Origin: Daphnia carinata
Lineage: Eukaryota; Arthropoda; Branchiopoda; Diplostraca; Daphniidae
Length of the DNA: 64,000 bases
Direction of reading: 5' to 3'
Assembly: GCF_022539665.2 (NCBI RefSeq)
Contig: NC_081333.1
Location: 1,178,001-1,242,000, forward strand
A program made the position numbers and the translations under genes. This document shows positions 49,404 through 62,898 of the stretch, piece after piece; the stretch's first letter is position 1; every line of letters begins with the position of its first letter. The notes under the pieces are model-generated. The model was not told the origin of the DNA. It was given only the letters and a program-made list of their open reading frames with translations, and made no database searches.

Positions 49404-50685
49404 GTTTACTTGGACAAGAATTTGTACTTATCCACCCGGGATACGATAGGCCATATCGTGTGATTAGATTTGTTTTTAGTTCTTTAGTCCAATATATACG
49501 ACGCTGCGTGGATGGTTATCGCAACTTTTGTTTGACTGGCGTCGTAGATGTTTGGTTTGCGACAGAAATAGGAATTTCCCACATTTTTGCAGCATTTACC
49601 TTGAACATGAAAAAGATGATCATCTGATGATTCTATATTTACACGCATAACGTCTCTATGCAAATCCGTCACGCGTAGTTGTTTAGGGACGTCCAAGGCA
49701 GCTGCAAGTCACATCGACTTTCGTTTGTTATTATTAATATATATTTTTTTTTGGTCTGTTTAGATTCTTGTTGTGGTTAACGTTCGACGTTTGTTCTCGT
49801 CTCTAAAATCGTGTAGGAAATAGAGTGCCAAGTGTAAATATAAATAAAAACAAGACGCATGTTGGCGATTTTAATTGACGGTTCTATTATTACTTGGACA
49901 GTGCCTGATGCCATCAAACCGTTGCGCGTGCGCGTCTGGATTCAAATGCACTCTTGGGAACTTTAAAGCAAAGGTGGCCAACAAACAAAAACAAATGCTT
50001 CCTAGTGAGAAAGGAGAAACGGTCCCTACATAGCGGAGGGAGTTGCTGATGCAAGAAGAGTCCAACGGACGAATATAGCCATGCCCGCTGCCAACCATTT
50101 GCTTTTTTTTATCGACGAAAGTTATCGACTTTATTAATTGAACTTCTGTCTTTTGATTTACCGTTTATGTCAATGATTTGATAGAGATCTTGCATCGCCA
50201 TGTATAGTGACAATCCACCTTCAACTGATGAAGACACCATCCACTTGGGATTAAGAGTTAATGAGTTATAATTCTGAGTTATAAGACACATGGCGTTTAT
50301 TCAAAATTAAACGAAGAGATTAAATTCGTCTGCATTTTGAGTATATGGTTTACAACTTATTCAAATTTTAAGTGATTTCTATGAAGCCATTTTGATTCCG
50401 TTTTATTGAAAAACCGTTTAATTGATCGGAAAGATAATATTTTATTCGTATCAGCGTTAAATTTTGGTTGTTGCAGGGTAAGTTTCATTGAATGCCTAAT
50501 GAAAATTTAACGCCCGCTTTTGTTGGCAAAAAGAATCGGGTTCAAAAAATAAGCCCGACGAAATAAGACCAGCGAAATAAGCCTGACTTTTTAAGTTCGG
50601 TTTCTAATGTAATGGTGACTTAAATGTAATTTAATGGTGTGACTACGGATGGCGATTAATGGCTTTTGTAGATATTTCAAAGTTT
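49404..50685. other. Upstream of the carboxypeptidase, no firm gene
   Basis: Short frames only. A minus-strand piece near 50150-50240 (SVEGGLSLYMAMQDLYQIID, ending at a GTAAAT donor-like site) is mildly coding-like but unassigned. From about 50390 the sequence becomes the dispersed repeat, with motifs such as AATAAGCCCGACGAAATAAG near 50545. Confidence 0.35.
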
Positions 50686-50739
50686 ATGTAGATGGGAAAG
50701 AGGGATTTATTTTTCGGTTTTTCCGCCAAAGCCAGGCTC
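50686..50739 (-). pseudogene. Broken copy of carboxypeptidase exon 6
   Basis: The minus strand reads CCTGGCTTTGGCGGAAAAAC then CGAAAAATAAATCCCTC, nearly the same as exon 6 of the intact gene (CCGGCTTTGGCGGAAGAATC then CGAAAAATAAATCCCTC), still preceded by an A-rich intron end. The 5' end is altered and the 3' end (after CCCTC) diverges, so the Cys-Ile end and donor are lost. The flanking sequence matches intron 5 of the real gene. No other carboxypeptidase exon is seen here. Confidence 0.75.
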
Positions 50740-52640
50740 TTTTTTAAAAAGGGCATGAAACAAAATCTTCCTCGTTTACGTACTTTCTTCCTTGTTATTT
50801 TTTTTCCAAACTGCCCTAGTTGCACAATCCCGATAAAGTAGCAATAAAATGTCAATAGGAAATGACCTACTATGGCAAGTTGGGATTCATTAATGGAATT
50901 AATAATCCGATCAAATACCAAAGAAAAAAGCCATACATCTGACATGGTAGCTTCTATATTATTTTTTTAAATAACACTAAAACCAATTCGTTGACAGCAA
51001 ATCTGACCTGAAATTTGAAATCAGCATTGAAATTGCATTAAAATCAGTAAATTTTATCGAATTCTGAGACATGTCCAAAATTCATGTTTTTTGAAAAATA
51101 GCAAAGGCTATAGCCTTCCCACTTTTACGATTTTTGGCCAAATCCGAGCATATACTGAAAACACTTTATTCCCATCCAAAATTGAATGCAGATTACGAAT
51201 ATCAAGTTTATTTTGATGTGTGCTTTGCCGTTTTTGCTCTCGGAAGCAATTAAGGAAAATAAACTTCGTCAAAGCTTATTTTGTTTTTAAATAATGCTAA
51301 AACCAAACACGTAGCCCCAAATATGACCCGAAATTCAAGACCACAGGACAAATTTAATCAAAATCGCTTAGTTTTTATCGAATTCTGAAACACGTCCAAA
51401 TCTCGTGTTTTTTGAAAAACAGCAAAGGGTATAGCCTTCCCACTTTTGCGGTTTTTGACCAAATCCGACCATCTGCTAAAAACCAGTGATTCTCATTCAA
51501 AATTGAACGAGGATTGACAAAATCTGGTCTGTTTTGACGTGAGGCTTGTAGTTTTGTTACGACAGCAAATGAGTACAATCGACTTATTCGAGAAAGTTTC
51601 ATTTTTGAATATAATGTAAGAACTAATCACCTGACGCAAAACATGATTAAAAATCTGAGAAATCTGATTTATTCCCATTGAAAATTGAACGGTGAAACAA
51701 ACCGAAACAAAACTGGTTTGTTTTCGGTTTGAATCTGTAGTTCCAATATTTGACAGAATGCTAGCGCGCCAGTACGCTATAGCGCTATGCAGCAGAAATA
51801 GCCGGCGTATTTCCCAAATGGTTGACTTAATGAAAAAATAGTAATTTTCTCGGAATCAGCATTCAAATATATCCTTGATATTCAACCAGTTCCGGTGAGT
51901 GCCAATTTTTGGAGGAAAAATTTTTAAGCCCGACTATATGAAAAAAGTCGGGCTTAAAGAAGCCCGACTTTTTTTATTTTTTCGTTTTTTACGTTTAATC
52001 AAAAAACCATAAGGCCCATTGGAAAATAAATTTGATTTCCGTGATCAGCATTCAATTCTGAATCGAAATCATGTATTTTAAGCGAAATTTAAAATTTAGC
52101 CAAAAATGAAAAAGTGAGAAGGCTATAGCCTTCTCACTTTTGTCAAAATCGGCCAAAAACGAAATCTCACAGAATTGGATGAAACTCGTACCGTATAATC
52201 AAAATTTAACGGTGATTTCGATTTTGTGATTGGTATTGTCGCTAAGCCACCCGTTTTTTAAATAAATGAAAAAAAATGCTGTTACTTGTTAGCGCACCCT
52301 CTGTTTTTTACGTATATTTCGAAAACCATATAGCCAATGCAAAAATAAACTTGATTTTCATGATTTCTATTCAATTTTGAATCGAAATCATGTATTTTAA
52401 GTGAAATTAAAATTTTGGCCAAAAATGAAAAAGTGAGAAGGCTATAGCCTTCCCACTTTTGTCAAAATCGGCCAAAAATGACATCTCTTGGAATTCGATG
52501 AAAATCCCACAGTATAATGAAAATCTAACGCTGATTCAGAAAAAGCCACTCGTATTCTTGTCCAGTTAGCCGTTTTTGAGTACACCAAATATTCGTTCAA
52601 AAAAAAAGAAAAGTTGGGCTTATTATTTAGTCGGGCTTAA
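50740..52640. repeat. Repeat block B, copy of the carboxypeptidase intron plus extra units
   Basis: Sub-blocks of block A recur here in a different order and with extra units at 52,140-52,640. The motif GGCTATAGCCTTCCCACTTTT or its GGGTATAGCC variant is found near 51105, 51428, 52120 and 52442. At 52112-52141 it is a near-perfect 30-base palindrome centred on GGCTATAGCC. A second inverted motif, AAGCCCGACT...AGTCGGGCTT, occurs at 51929-51956. No coding capacity of note. Confidence 0.8.
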
Positions 52641-54422
52641 AAATTTTTCTTGTAAGAGCTTGAGCTACGCATTTTATGCTTCATAGATGGCGTTACGGCT
52701 GTTCGTTGCCAAGCGCCAGTACGCTCCGATAGTAGTAACGCTTGCAAAACCACTTGAGTTAGGCATATTAACCTCCAGAGATGGCGTTGCTAAACACCAG
52801 TACGCTCCGGTACATATGGTCCGTCAGTGTGCTCTGGTAAATTGAGATCTTCTTAATAGTTAGGTGCTATTTAACGTGTTCTGGTACGCTTCATGGTATA
52901 AATGATACTGTATCACTATATTTGTTGAGCGCTTGAGTACGGCCGCGTAGCACAAAGTGTCCCCTTTCGTGGTATTTTCCGTTCCTTGCCAGTAACCAAA
53001 CTGGCCGGTAGTGAGATGGACACGTATCTGGTAGTCAGATGTGTGGCACCTTAAACTAGTTCGTTCTTAATTTCTTTTTATGTGTATGTGTGCGTGGGTG
53101 GAATTGCAGACAATCTAAGTTGCAACTACAACTGACCACACACATAGTCTTTCGATACGAAGCTCAGTATACTACAGATAAAGATAGCTGGTGCACTCGA
53201 GACAAGTCGAGTAATCCTTCCTTTCCTGCTCAGTAATGTCCTCCTGGCCAGGCATGTAGCTTAAAAATATCTAACGTGACTATCACATGAATCCTCCTCA
53301 TCCATTCGACGCGATTCCAAGAAATTTGATAGCGCTGGGATAATTGATAAAAATCTTAATTGATTTTTACATACTATGCTAAGAGGCATTGCTCTTGGAC
53401 TGGCATCAACCTTCACCAAGCTATGGATTTTGAATTACAAAAAAACACAGTAGCAAAACAACGTGTCAAACAATAGTACGGAAACAAAACAAATTAGCGT
53501 AATCAAACACATAAATGAGTATGGCAACAAGAATTACACGTAGCCTGTACTTTGTATTCAAAGGTCACGGTCGATTTCTCTTGTCCTTCAATTACGCGCA
53601 TTCGTCCACAATTGAACCATCATTAGACGAACGATCACTTACTGAAGGACGGAGGGACACCACAAATTATAAAAAGCAAAAACGAGGACGATCAGAAAAA
53701 GTGGCAAAAAGAATATCATAATATACAAAAGAGGGGGGGGTCATCAGGATGGCAACCTAAACAGTTAATGCTTTCGAATTTCTTACACAAATTGAAATAG
53801 AAAATGAAGAAGCAAACAAAAACATGTCATGTCATGTCCCATGGGCAAGAAAATAATTAGAAACATAAATCGTGATAATACACCCGATGAGTGGACTAGT
53901 CTCAACCCACCAGTGTAGCGATTTTTTTTTCAATAGTCTCATCTGACACGGCATATTAGCGCTCTAATCATATAAACAAGAAACAGTTCTGGCAATCACA
54001 CTGGAAAAGATTTCCCCTCTACGCTCAAAATACACCCACATTCATACATTCGCCCACTTTCAAATTGTTTTGACAAAGACCAGAGATACAACAGACCAAG
54101 AGAAAGAAACTAAAACCAAACAGAGAAATGTCTTTACAATTGTTTTTTAATGGCGGAGCTTCCTGTTTTAACTTGCTTTCGTCTGGTCTGCTCTTGAGGA
54201 AAGGCGATGGCAAGTTTGAGATGAGAGACCAACGGTTTGTATTGTCCTTTTTCTTTCCTTCCATATTTATATCTCTAGTTCATTTGCTTGTTTTTTTTTT
54301 TGTCCGTGAGCGATTTTTTTTTCTTTCCGAGTTCTTTTTTGGCTGAGGCGACGAAGAATCTAGTTTCATTCACACACACTGGTGGGATCGATAGGATCGA
54401 GTGGTAACCACATTTTCTCGCA
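52641..54422. other. Intergenic DNA with a short local duplication
   Basis: AGATGGCGTT...CCAGTACGCTCCG occurs twice (about 52,685-52,730 and 52,780-52,812), a diverged direct repeat. Otherwise I see no exon; part of the left arm next to 54423 should be 3' untranslated region of the palmitoyltransferase gene. Confidence 0.45.
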
Positions 54423-57400
54423 TTACACTGATATCTCATAGTTCACTTCGTAGACACTGGATGTCGGAGCCTGGCTACGAGACTGCTTAGCCGATGGCGG
54501 GCCCACCATATCTTGCTGGCCGTTTTCCATCATCCGATACGCTGTGCTCATAGGCATCGGCCGATTGTTGACGTGTGCTGTCGGGGAATAGACCCCTGGT
54601 CGGGCCGGCGAAGAGTACAACGCCTCGTGGTACGTGTCTGGTGAGCGACGATCTTTACCGAAAAGGAAAATACACGTCAGCTTCTTTCGCAACTCTGAAA
54701 TGGTTAACCATAACTGTGCCAGTATCGATCGAACCTGTCATAGGCATCGAATAGTTCATGACGCCGTCATCTCCTCGGTGATAAGACGACAACAACTCGC
54801 CCTCCGAATTGACTCGTCTTTGAGCTGCTGGCTGTTGAAGCCGTGAGTTGTAGCCGGAGGAGCTGTAGTCATAGGTTGGCGATCCACCACCGATACCCGG
54901 ATCGACCCGGTAGTCATTATTTCCATGTTCCGGGGCGTAGCCTGCTGCCGTAACAGACCTCTGTCGGCTAAACGAGAAATAATTCAAAAGATAGGGTTCA
55001 ATGATGAGCTTAACGGCATAGATGGAAGTAATGTTGTTTTAGCCCACCTGTAATCGGCGTAGACGCCGCGAGGCGGGACAGCGAACGGAGTAGGGACGCC
55101 GCCAATGGCGCGCAAGCGCTGTTGCAAGTTTGCCCTGCAATTGATCAAAAAACAAGAAAAGACAATTTATTGGATAGTCAAAGCGAATGTAAGGCTTCGC
55201 AGATATTCGAGATGTAACGAAGTCAGACATAATCAAATATCTCTGCATAGCAACTCATACGAGAAAGAAAGGTAAGCACCTACCCAGCATTGGAAGTATG
55301 TTGAACGTCGTGAATCGATTGAGGGCGGGCAAAATTTGTCCCCATTACGGCCGCATCGGCGTTCAACAGATCATCGGGTGTGTGAGATCTCGATCTCTGG
55401 CCGTCCCCTCCTCGATTGGCTCTAAAAGGGTGGGGCGATCCGCGAACGTTGGGCCCACGGAGAGTTTGCACTGTGGTCATCCGGCGTGGAGAAGAATTGT
55501 CCGTCATGTCGGACTGCAAATCTCCCCCGGGTCGCATTCCGTAGCTCGAGTTGGCCGGTACAATAAAGAAATTCGATTTGGAGCCTCCTCTCTGAAACAA
55601 GACCGGAGCCGGTGATGGTTAAGATTGTTTGAATTCTAAAGAATCAATATTTTACCTGGAGAGCTGGAGGTGAAGCTTCGCAATCCACTGATTGGCTGCC
55701 AGCGCCAGCGTAGAATTCAGTCAACTCCATTTCATCATCCATCTCGTCAGCAATCCCGTTTCTCGTTTCCAGCATGCTGATGGCAGCCGGTCTTGAGGGT
55801 GACAACTGCAACTACGCGGGGGCGACAAATACAGTGTGTGAAAAAAAGCAAACATACAAACAAAACAAACAAAGCAAACAAACAAGGCAAATAACGCAAT
55901 GTCATCGTTAGTCTTTAGCATCTGGAATGCGGAGCACGACAAGATGAGGAAACGGCTTGCAAATAGACACGAAAGCATTCATTATGAAGTATCGATCGAT
56001 CGGCTTCAATCAGTGAAGGCACAGGGTGCCTATTATTACAAAATTTCTTCTCTAATGCCACATTCTAATCACGGACCTTTTAGGAAGGCTGGTGATTTTT
56101 TTAAAGCCTGTTTTTTCTTTACTATCATCGGCCAAAGGACAGGAGTTTTAAGTGCGGATTCAGCTATCGATTCTTCAAGCTCACTTGATTTTTCATTCCT
56201 CTTTTCTCGCTTTCCGCTCTTTCCACGAAAGATGCCATACACGGTTGGTTTATTTCCATCTTTGAGCAAACTCGGTCGGCTTGGCGAAGCCTCTGAAGTT
56301 GACTCGAACCTCCCTTTGCTCTTTACATTTATTATTATTCAAGTAGAAGGTGTACGTCCACAATACTCCGATTCTTGAAACGGCTTTTCAATGTCTACAT
56401 ACACATAGGATAACGTAGCTGTACTAAGGGTTGTGAAAACGGTTGCACGGGAGCAGAAAGGGATGAAGCGCTCCAGGAAATAATGCTGTTTGACGGGACT
56501 AGACGGGCGGGTACAGTCAGTAGACCCTCGACGGTCAACGTCATGCGAGACTGATTTTTCCTTTATTTTCTTCTGCATTTCCAAACGAGTGAGTCGCAAA
56601 GGAACAAACGGCAGCCGAAAAACGGTGAAAGAAGAACCCCAAAAAACAAAACAAAGGAGCATGAACGCTAAACGGTGCATCTGGAAACTCTAGTATTTAA
56701 ACTCGCACACCATGAATTATTATAGACGTCACATGGTTTTTATTCTGTTGCTGATACGGAGGGTAAAGATTATGTAGCCAGTCAATACAGACGTTTGCAA
56801 GGGAGGTCGTTCGAGAACGTAATCTCCTTTCCCCATGCAGGCAATTGATCGCCCAAGTCAACGAATCGATCCGATGCTTGCAACCAGAATAACGAAACTC
56901 GGACGACCCAAAAAGGACTATCTACTCAAACTACTACGCTACCCAACGTTATCCGCAGACAAGGAACAAAATAACCAAACGCGAATATAAATCAGGAACT
57001 TGGGGTGCGAAAAAGAAATCGCGCGTTAGCAATATCATTAAAGCATTTACGTTGAACAAGGACTTCAATCTCTCAATCGAAGGAGGACTTTTAATAAAAA
57101 CTCGTCCGATGAGTTACCAATGTCGGCGTAAGAATGTCAAGGGAATTACAAGAATACATGACATCTGAGAGATATTTTCTCGGTAAGAATATCCGGGTTG
57201 TCGAAAAAACCGCTCAATAAGGACAGAAATATTTAAAAAGATAAATAAGTAATAGGTTTCAAAAATGTCAATATACTTTGTTGTAGGTAACTCCAGGTCC
57301 TGTTCCGTTGCCCTTGGCGTGTCCTCCAGAGTTGAGATACACCTTAACTTGATCGGGGGATACGTCGACATTGTGGATGTTGTTAGTAGCCGAGCTGAAC

Positions 57401-59662
57401 GTGTAGCGGTGTGGCTTTCGACCCACGTAGCGCGTCGGTTGAGCCAAACTATGAGGCGTTAGTCAAAACACATAAAAGAAAGAAAAAAACGCGTGTGAAA
57501 GTGCGAGCCAAAAACAACATACACAAACGTTCTAGGTTTTCGTTCGCTTGTTATGATTAACACAAATACCTGGCGAACTGCGGACCACACAGCGCGTAGC
57601 AGCAGTTGGCGCCACATCCTCTCGAGAAGGGATTGAAGCCGCCTCGGAACTTGCCCGTCACCTGGAGACACAATGGGGGGTTTAGAAAAATTGGCAACTT
57701 GAGATCGATGTTACACGAGCCGAATAGCAAAGAAATCAATAAAAGATAAACCTGTTCATTGGTCGTCCTTCCTCTGGCAACGAGGACCACGTGGAAACCG
57801 GCGAGCCCAAAAACGGGCACGGAGAGGATGCCCACGAGTGTAACGAGGCAAAGTGAGACGACAGTGGGTACCTGGGTGAGACTGTCCTTGTGCTGTATCA
57901 AGTAGTAAGTCGAGAAGCTAAAGACGGCTGCCATGTGCAACGACAATGAAATGAGGAATAGGAAAAAGTAGCGGTAATTGCGACGACCGATGCAATTGTT
58001 GACCCACGGGCAGTGATGATCAAATGTCTAGAATAAGTTCGATCTATTAATAATATTCTTTCCGTAAAGATTGTATATCGACTTTCTTACCTCAACACAC
58101 TTATTACAAACGGAGCAGTGAGAGCACCGGGGCGGCCGATAAAACTGGCAAGTGACGCACCACTTCATCCGCACTGTCACTCCATTAATGTCCACGTTCT
58201 TGTAGAGCGGAGCGCGTGAATCGTCATCTTTATCCTCATGTGGAGATGCTAGTATTTTCAATAAATAAATACAAAAAATCTAAGAGATTAGGCAACATTC
58301 AACCAAACTGTATTTCGTATTGAACTTCTAAGGGCTGTTGCCTCACGCATATCTAGAGCACAGATAACCCAACCCAATAATTGGTCAGATGCAGCGTGCT
58401 ACGTATGTCCCGTGGTATGCCGAGAATCCTGGTGATTTTCTACATGCGAAACTACCAGTATCCATTCCTAGTCTCAATGGTAGCGAATCCACCTCACTCA
58501 CGACTCTCTAAACTTGTTCCTCGCCGCACGATAGATTTTTTGTCTAAACCTTTTCACGCTACCTAATCTGATGGATGGGCAACTACTTTCGATGATGCGG
58601 AAAGTGAAAAACAATAATATCCCGTTTTGTTTTATCCAGCACGATCTCCTTTCCTATATTGTTGATATTGATGAATGCTTTCTAATGACTTTGAAAGAGC
58701 CTTTACTTGTTTTATATTCCCTATCTGAGAGCAAACGTTTAAAGCCATTTACGAACAATAAATAAATCACTGTACAGGTCGTGGGTAAATTTTTCAGTAA
58801 ATCTCACCATCGCATTGTTTGTGTCAAACTAAGAAGATCGGTCAACAGTTAGTACTTGCGTTCCTTTACCATACCGTCTATCTTAATTGTGGCAATGACC
58901 CGACGTAAACGCAGGGAAAACTTTGTGGGGCATGCTTTACGTATGTCATGCTCATTTCAACATTCGCCCTGAAAACAGAATTAGCACATCTTCCTGAATC
59001 TAGGAACGCCCACTCGTATTTTGAGGAAACGTTTGCATCACGCCTTTTCAACCATTAGCATACCAACAAGGGACCTACTTTTTGTGATTTACATTCAGCT
59101 GATTTTTTCCCTAATAACATAAATCAACCAATGCAATGGTGCTTAACATCTACCACACCAAATTTGTTGCTTTCAGTACAAAGCATGACCGTGAAAATGT
59201 ACAAAGGTAAGGCTAAATGATATGCAATGAGAGAATAAAGTCTATGTTAAAATCAATTTAGCTAGTCCTCAGTTCACAATGTGCACTTGTTGGTACAGTG
59301 CTGTGGTACGGAACATCTGCTAATGTTACAGTTTTACTTAAGACTAAACTACACAACAAACTGTTTTTTCTTACCTTTAGGAATTACTCCTGCATCCATA
59401 AATGTTGCCAGACTGAAGTTGGCTATTACAAAGAGAGTCACCACAGCTTCGCATAGTGGAATGAGTATCGAGACTTTCTCGTAAAACCACATACATCTGT
59501 GAAGTGAAGAGAGCAAGCAATGAAACCGTTGCCAACATAACACGAATTAACAGTTGAGGAATATGGTACTTACGGAAAATAAAAGAAAAGAGCTGTCGTA
59601 ATTAATAAGATTGCCCAGGCGAAGAATGCTGGAAGCACCTTGGTGCCCTTACATCGAACCAT
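54423..59662 (-). CDS. Zdhhc8: DHHC palmitoyltransferase, ZDHHC5/8 class
   Basis: Membrane S-acyltransferase that palmitoylates cysteines of target proteins. Twelve exons, all joining in phase: 59662-59574, 59496-59375, 58248-58091, 58027-57752, 57661-57570, 57448-57277, 56320-56123, 55805-55656, 55591-55284, 55134-55048, 54967-54735 and 54652-54423. They give 704 residues; human ZDHHC5 is 715. Order: two N-terminal membrane spans; the Cys-rich domain ([20 protein letters not shown]) with catalytic DHHC at residues 126-129 and [11 protein letters not shown]; two further spans; the TTxE motif (RGRTTNEQ); and [17 protein letters not shown] long polar tail contains SKGRFES, matching the family's SKSKGS region. 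The protein ends VNYEISV, the PDZ-binding C-terminus shared with vertebrate ZDHHC5/8. Exon 56320-56123 has a weak acceptor and symmetric phase, so it may be skipped in some transcripts. Drosophila app is a related enzyme. Confidence 0.95.
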
Positions 59663-60988
59663 ATTTGCTGATCAAACCCTTCCCATTCAATAGATTCGAC
59701 CGGTAAAAACATTCAACGTCTGGTAAAACCTAACCAACATGTAGCCAGAGTTCCCCAAACTTTTAGTTACGAGCATTTCGGACTTCACAACGTTTTTCAC
59801 GGGACGTAAACGGCATAAACGATTTTACTTTAAAGCTTTAGATCTTACTTCTCAGCGATACAGCCGTCACTACTCGCTGCAAGTCTCAGCTCGCGTTTGT
59901 TATGATTAGGGTACACGCAAGCCGCTAGATGACGTCTGCGATAATGGTTCTTTTTTTTGTGAGTGGGTGGGGCGAGAAGGGAGGGAGGGTGGAAGGGATT
60001 TAAGCTTTAAGGATCTGCAAAATCGGTAGTTGGATCTGACAAAAAATTCATATTGTAAATGTTTGTCGTCAAAGTGAACTATTATATTAGGGAAAACTTT
60101 ATTCCTTTTAGGTTCATGTTAACTACTCTTGTTTGTTTTTAATTCGGAATACAGCTTGAAACACACAGCTAGCACGTGTTCGGTCTGTACTCTACTGGTT
60201 TAAAAACGACCAATTGATATTAAATAATGAACCGAGGGGTGAAATTTATCCGCGAGTCTCACTACTACGACAACATTTAGAAGAAGTGTAACGAACATTG
60301 GACAGTGAATAGCGCGGTGCTACAAGGATAGAATCAGGGTTGTCTTGTATCAGTCTGAGGGCACAAAAGATATTCTTAAGTCACAAATACTGCTCTTCTG
60401 TTATGTGAGAACCATAAGAAAATGTGTACTATTATATAGCATACTGGTTCTATTGTCTGCTTACAGTGTCAAACGGTGTCTTCAACTCTTTAATCCCATT
60501 GTCTCCTTAAACAAAACGCTGGCGTATGTAAACAAAAACGGTCAATCTACGGATCGCCATTCTCACACCATACAGAAACATAGTTCGGACAAAAGAATTT
60601 TAGGGCGAAATGCCATGTTGGTGAAGTCTGTATTAGTTCTGAAACTCGGATAAATCTAGACTATTGAATACTGTTGCCGTTGGAATGCATCACAGTCAAG
60701 GAAAATGAATCTGTTTACAACCTGTAAAAGAATATCATTACGAACTTGGATCTAAATCGACAGTGGTTTGTTTGCTTGAAAAGTTACAGAAGACGCAGGG
60801 ACGATTAACTGACCCAAATGAAAGATCAGCTTGGCACAACGTCGAACAATACGAGATTCACGAGAGCAGGAGAAAAGAAAAGGGGACGAAGAATCAACAT
60901 CTTCGAGGAAGTGAGCATGTCGACAGCAATAAAAAGAGTCCGTGAAAGCTTATCGACACGATTTTCGGTCCTTATAATTAACTATGCT
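59663..60988. other. Intergenic DNA between palmitoyltransferase and ZC4H2
   Basis: No exon recognised. The left part should hold the palmitoyltransferase promoter, and the right part ZC4H2 3' untranslated sequence. On the minus strand an AATAAA lies near 60100. Confidence 0.45.
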
Positions 60989-62046
<1,058 letters not shown>

Positions 62047-62898
62047 TTGGAAAACAATTGATTTGACGTCTGGAACGTGAGCAGCATCTTACGAGCATTT
62101 TTAACACTGAAATCCCTCTACTGGTGGGAAGAGGGTTTCACCAGGAAACCAACAGAATCGCTTAAAAACAACAATGACCTAACAAGAAAGATTACAGAAT
62201 CATGAATTGCATTTCAACAAAGTAAATACTGTTAGAGTTTTTAAAACAAGCTCATTACAATATAAAGCATACTCTAACACTTTTCTTGATGACCAAATTA
62301 GCCATCTACATTTGCACCTGAAACGTGTTAATTTCTTTTTCACGGTCTGGTAATATGATCTTCATGGAGATAACAGGATTTTTTTTTTTGCTATGCAATG
62401 TCTTCTGTACACCTTCTACTGCGCCTGACCTAGGCTCGCAGTCGTAAATCCCATGTTTGTTATTCCCAGCCGACAGTGAAATAATAATCATCGTCCCTTA
62501 CAGTCACACTGGCCTTTGCAGGTTGTAGCCGACGTCGGGGCCGTGGTGACACGAAAATTCGGTTTCAGAAGCTTTGAAAATATCAAAATATATCCGTATC
62601 AGGAATGGCGTCTACTCATCAACTTAATCGCACCTTGGACGTCTCTGGAACGCATCGTTACATGTTCTTTACCAGGTAATGGTTACTCAGTATCCATCAA
62701 GCATACAAGCCATCTCAGTTTAAGTAAGATAATCTCTAGAAGTGATCTGTTTTGCGGGTGTAGCCGGCAATTCAGAATTTCCAACCACACGTAATGCATT
62801 AACATTAAGAAGTTAGTTCCGCGCCACTTATTACGCGATTAACCACTTTGCCCACATTTGTTTCTCTCTATGGACAACATGCCTGGATACACGCATAC
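62047..62898. other. Upstream of ZC4H2, no firm gene
   Basis: Holds the ZC4H2 promoter by position. A minus-strand frame at 62306-62491 and a plus-strand frame at 62516-62794 are open, but neither has a recognisable domain, and both are treated as unsupported. Confidence 0.4.

Noticed and set aside
55899-56378. 159-codon plus-strand frame opposite the palmitoyltransferase
   Set aside because: The minus strand in the same place is a palmitoyltransferase exon with a family match (SKG segment); the plus frame is its shadow plus intron.
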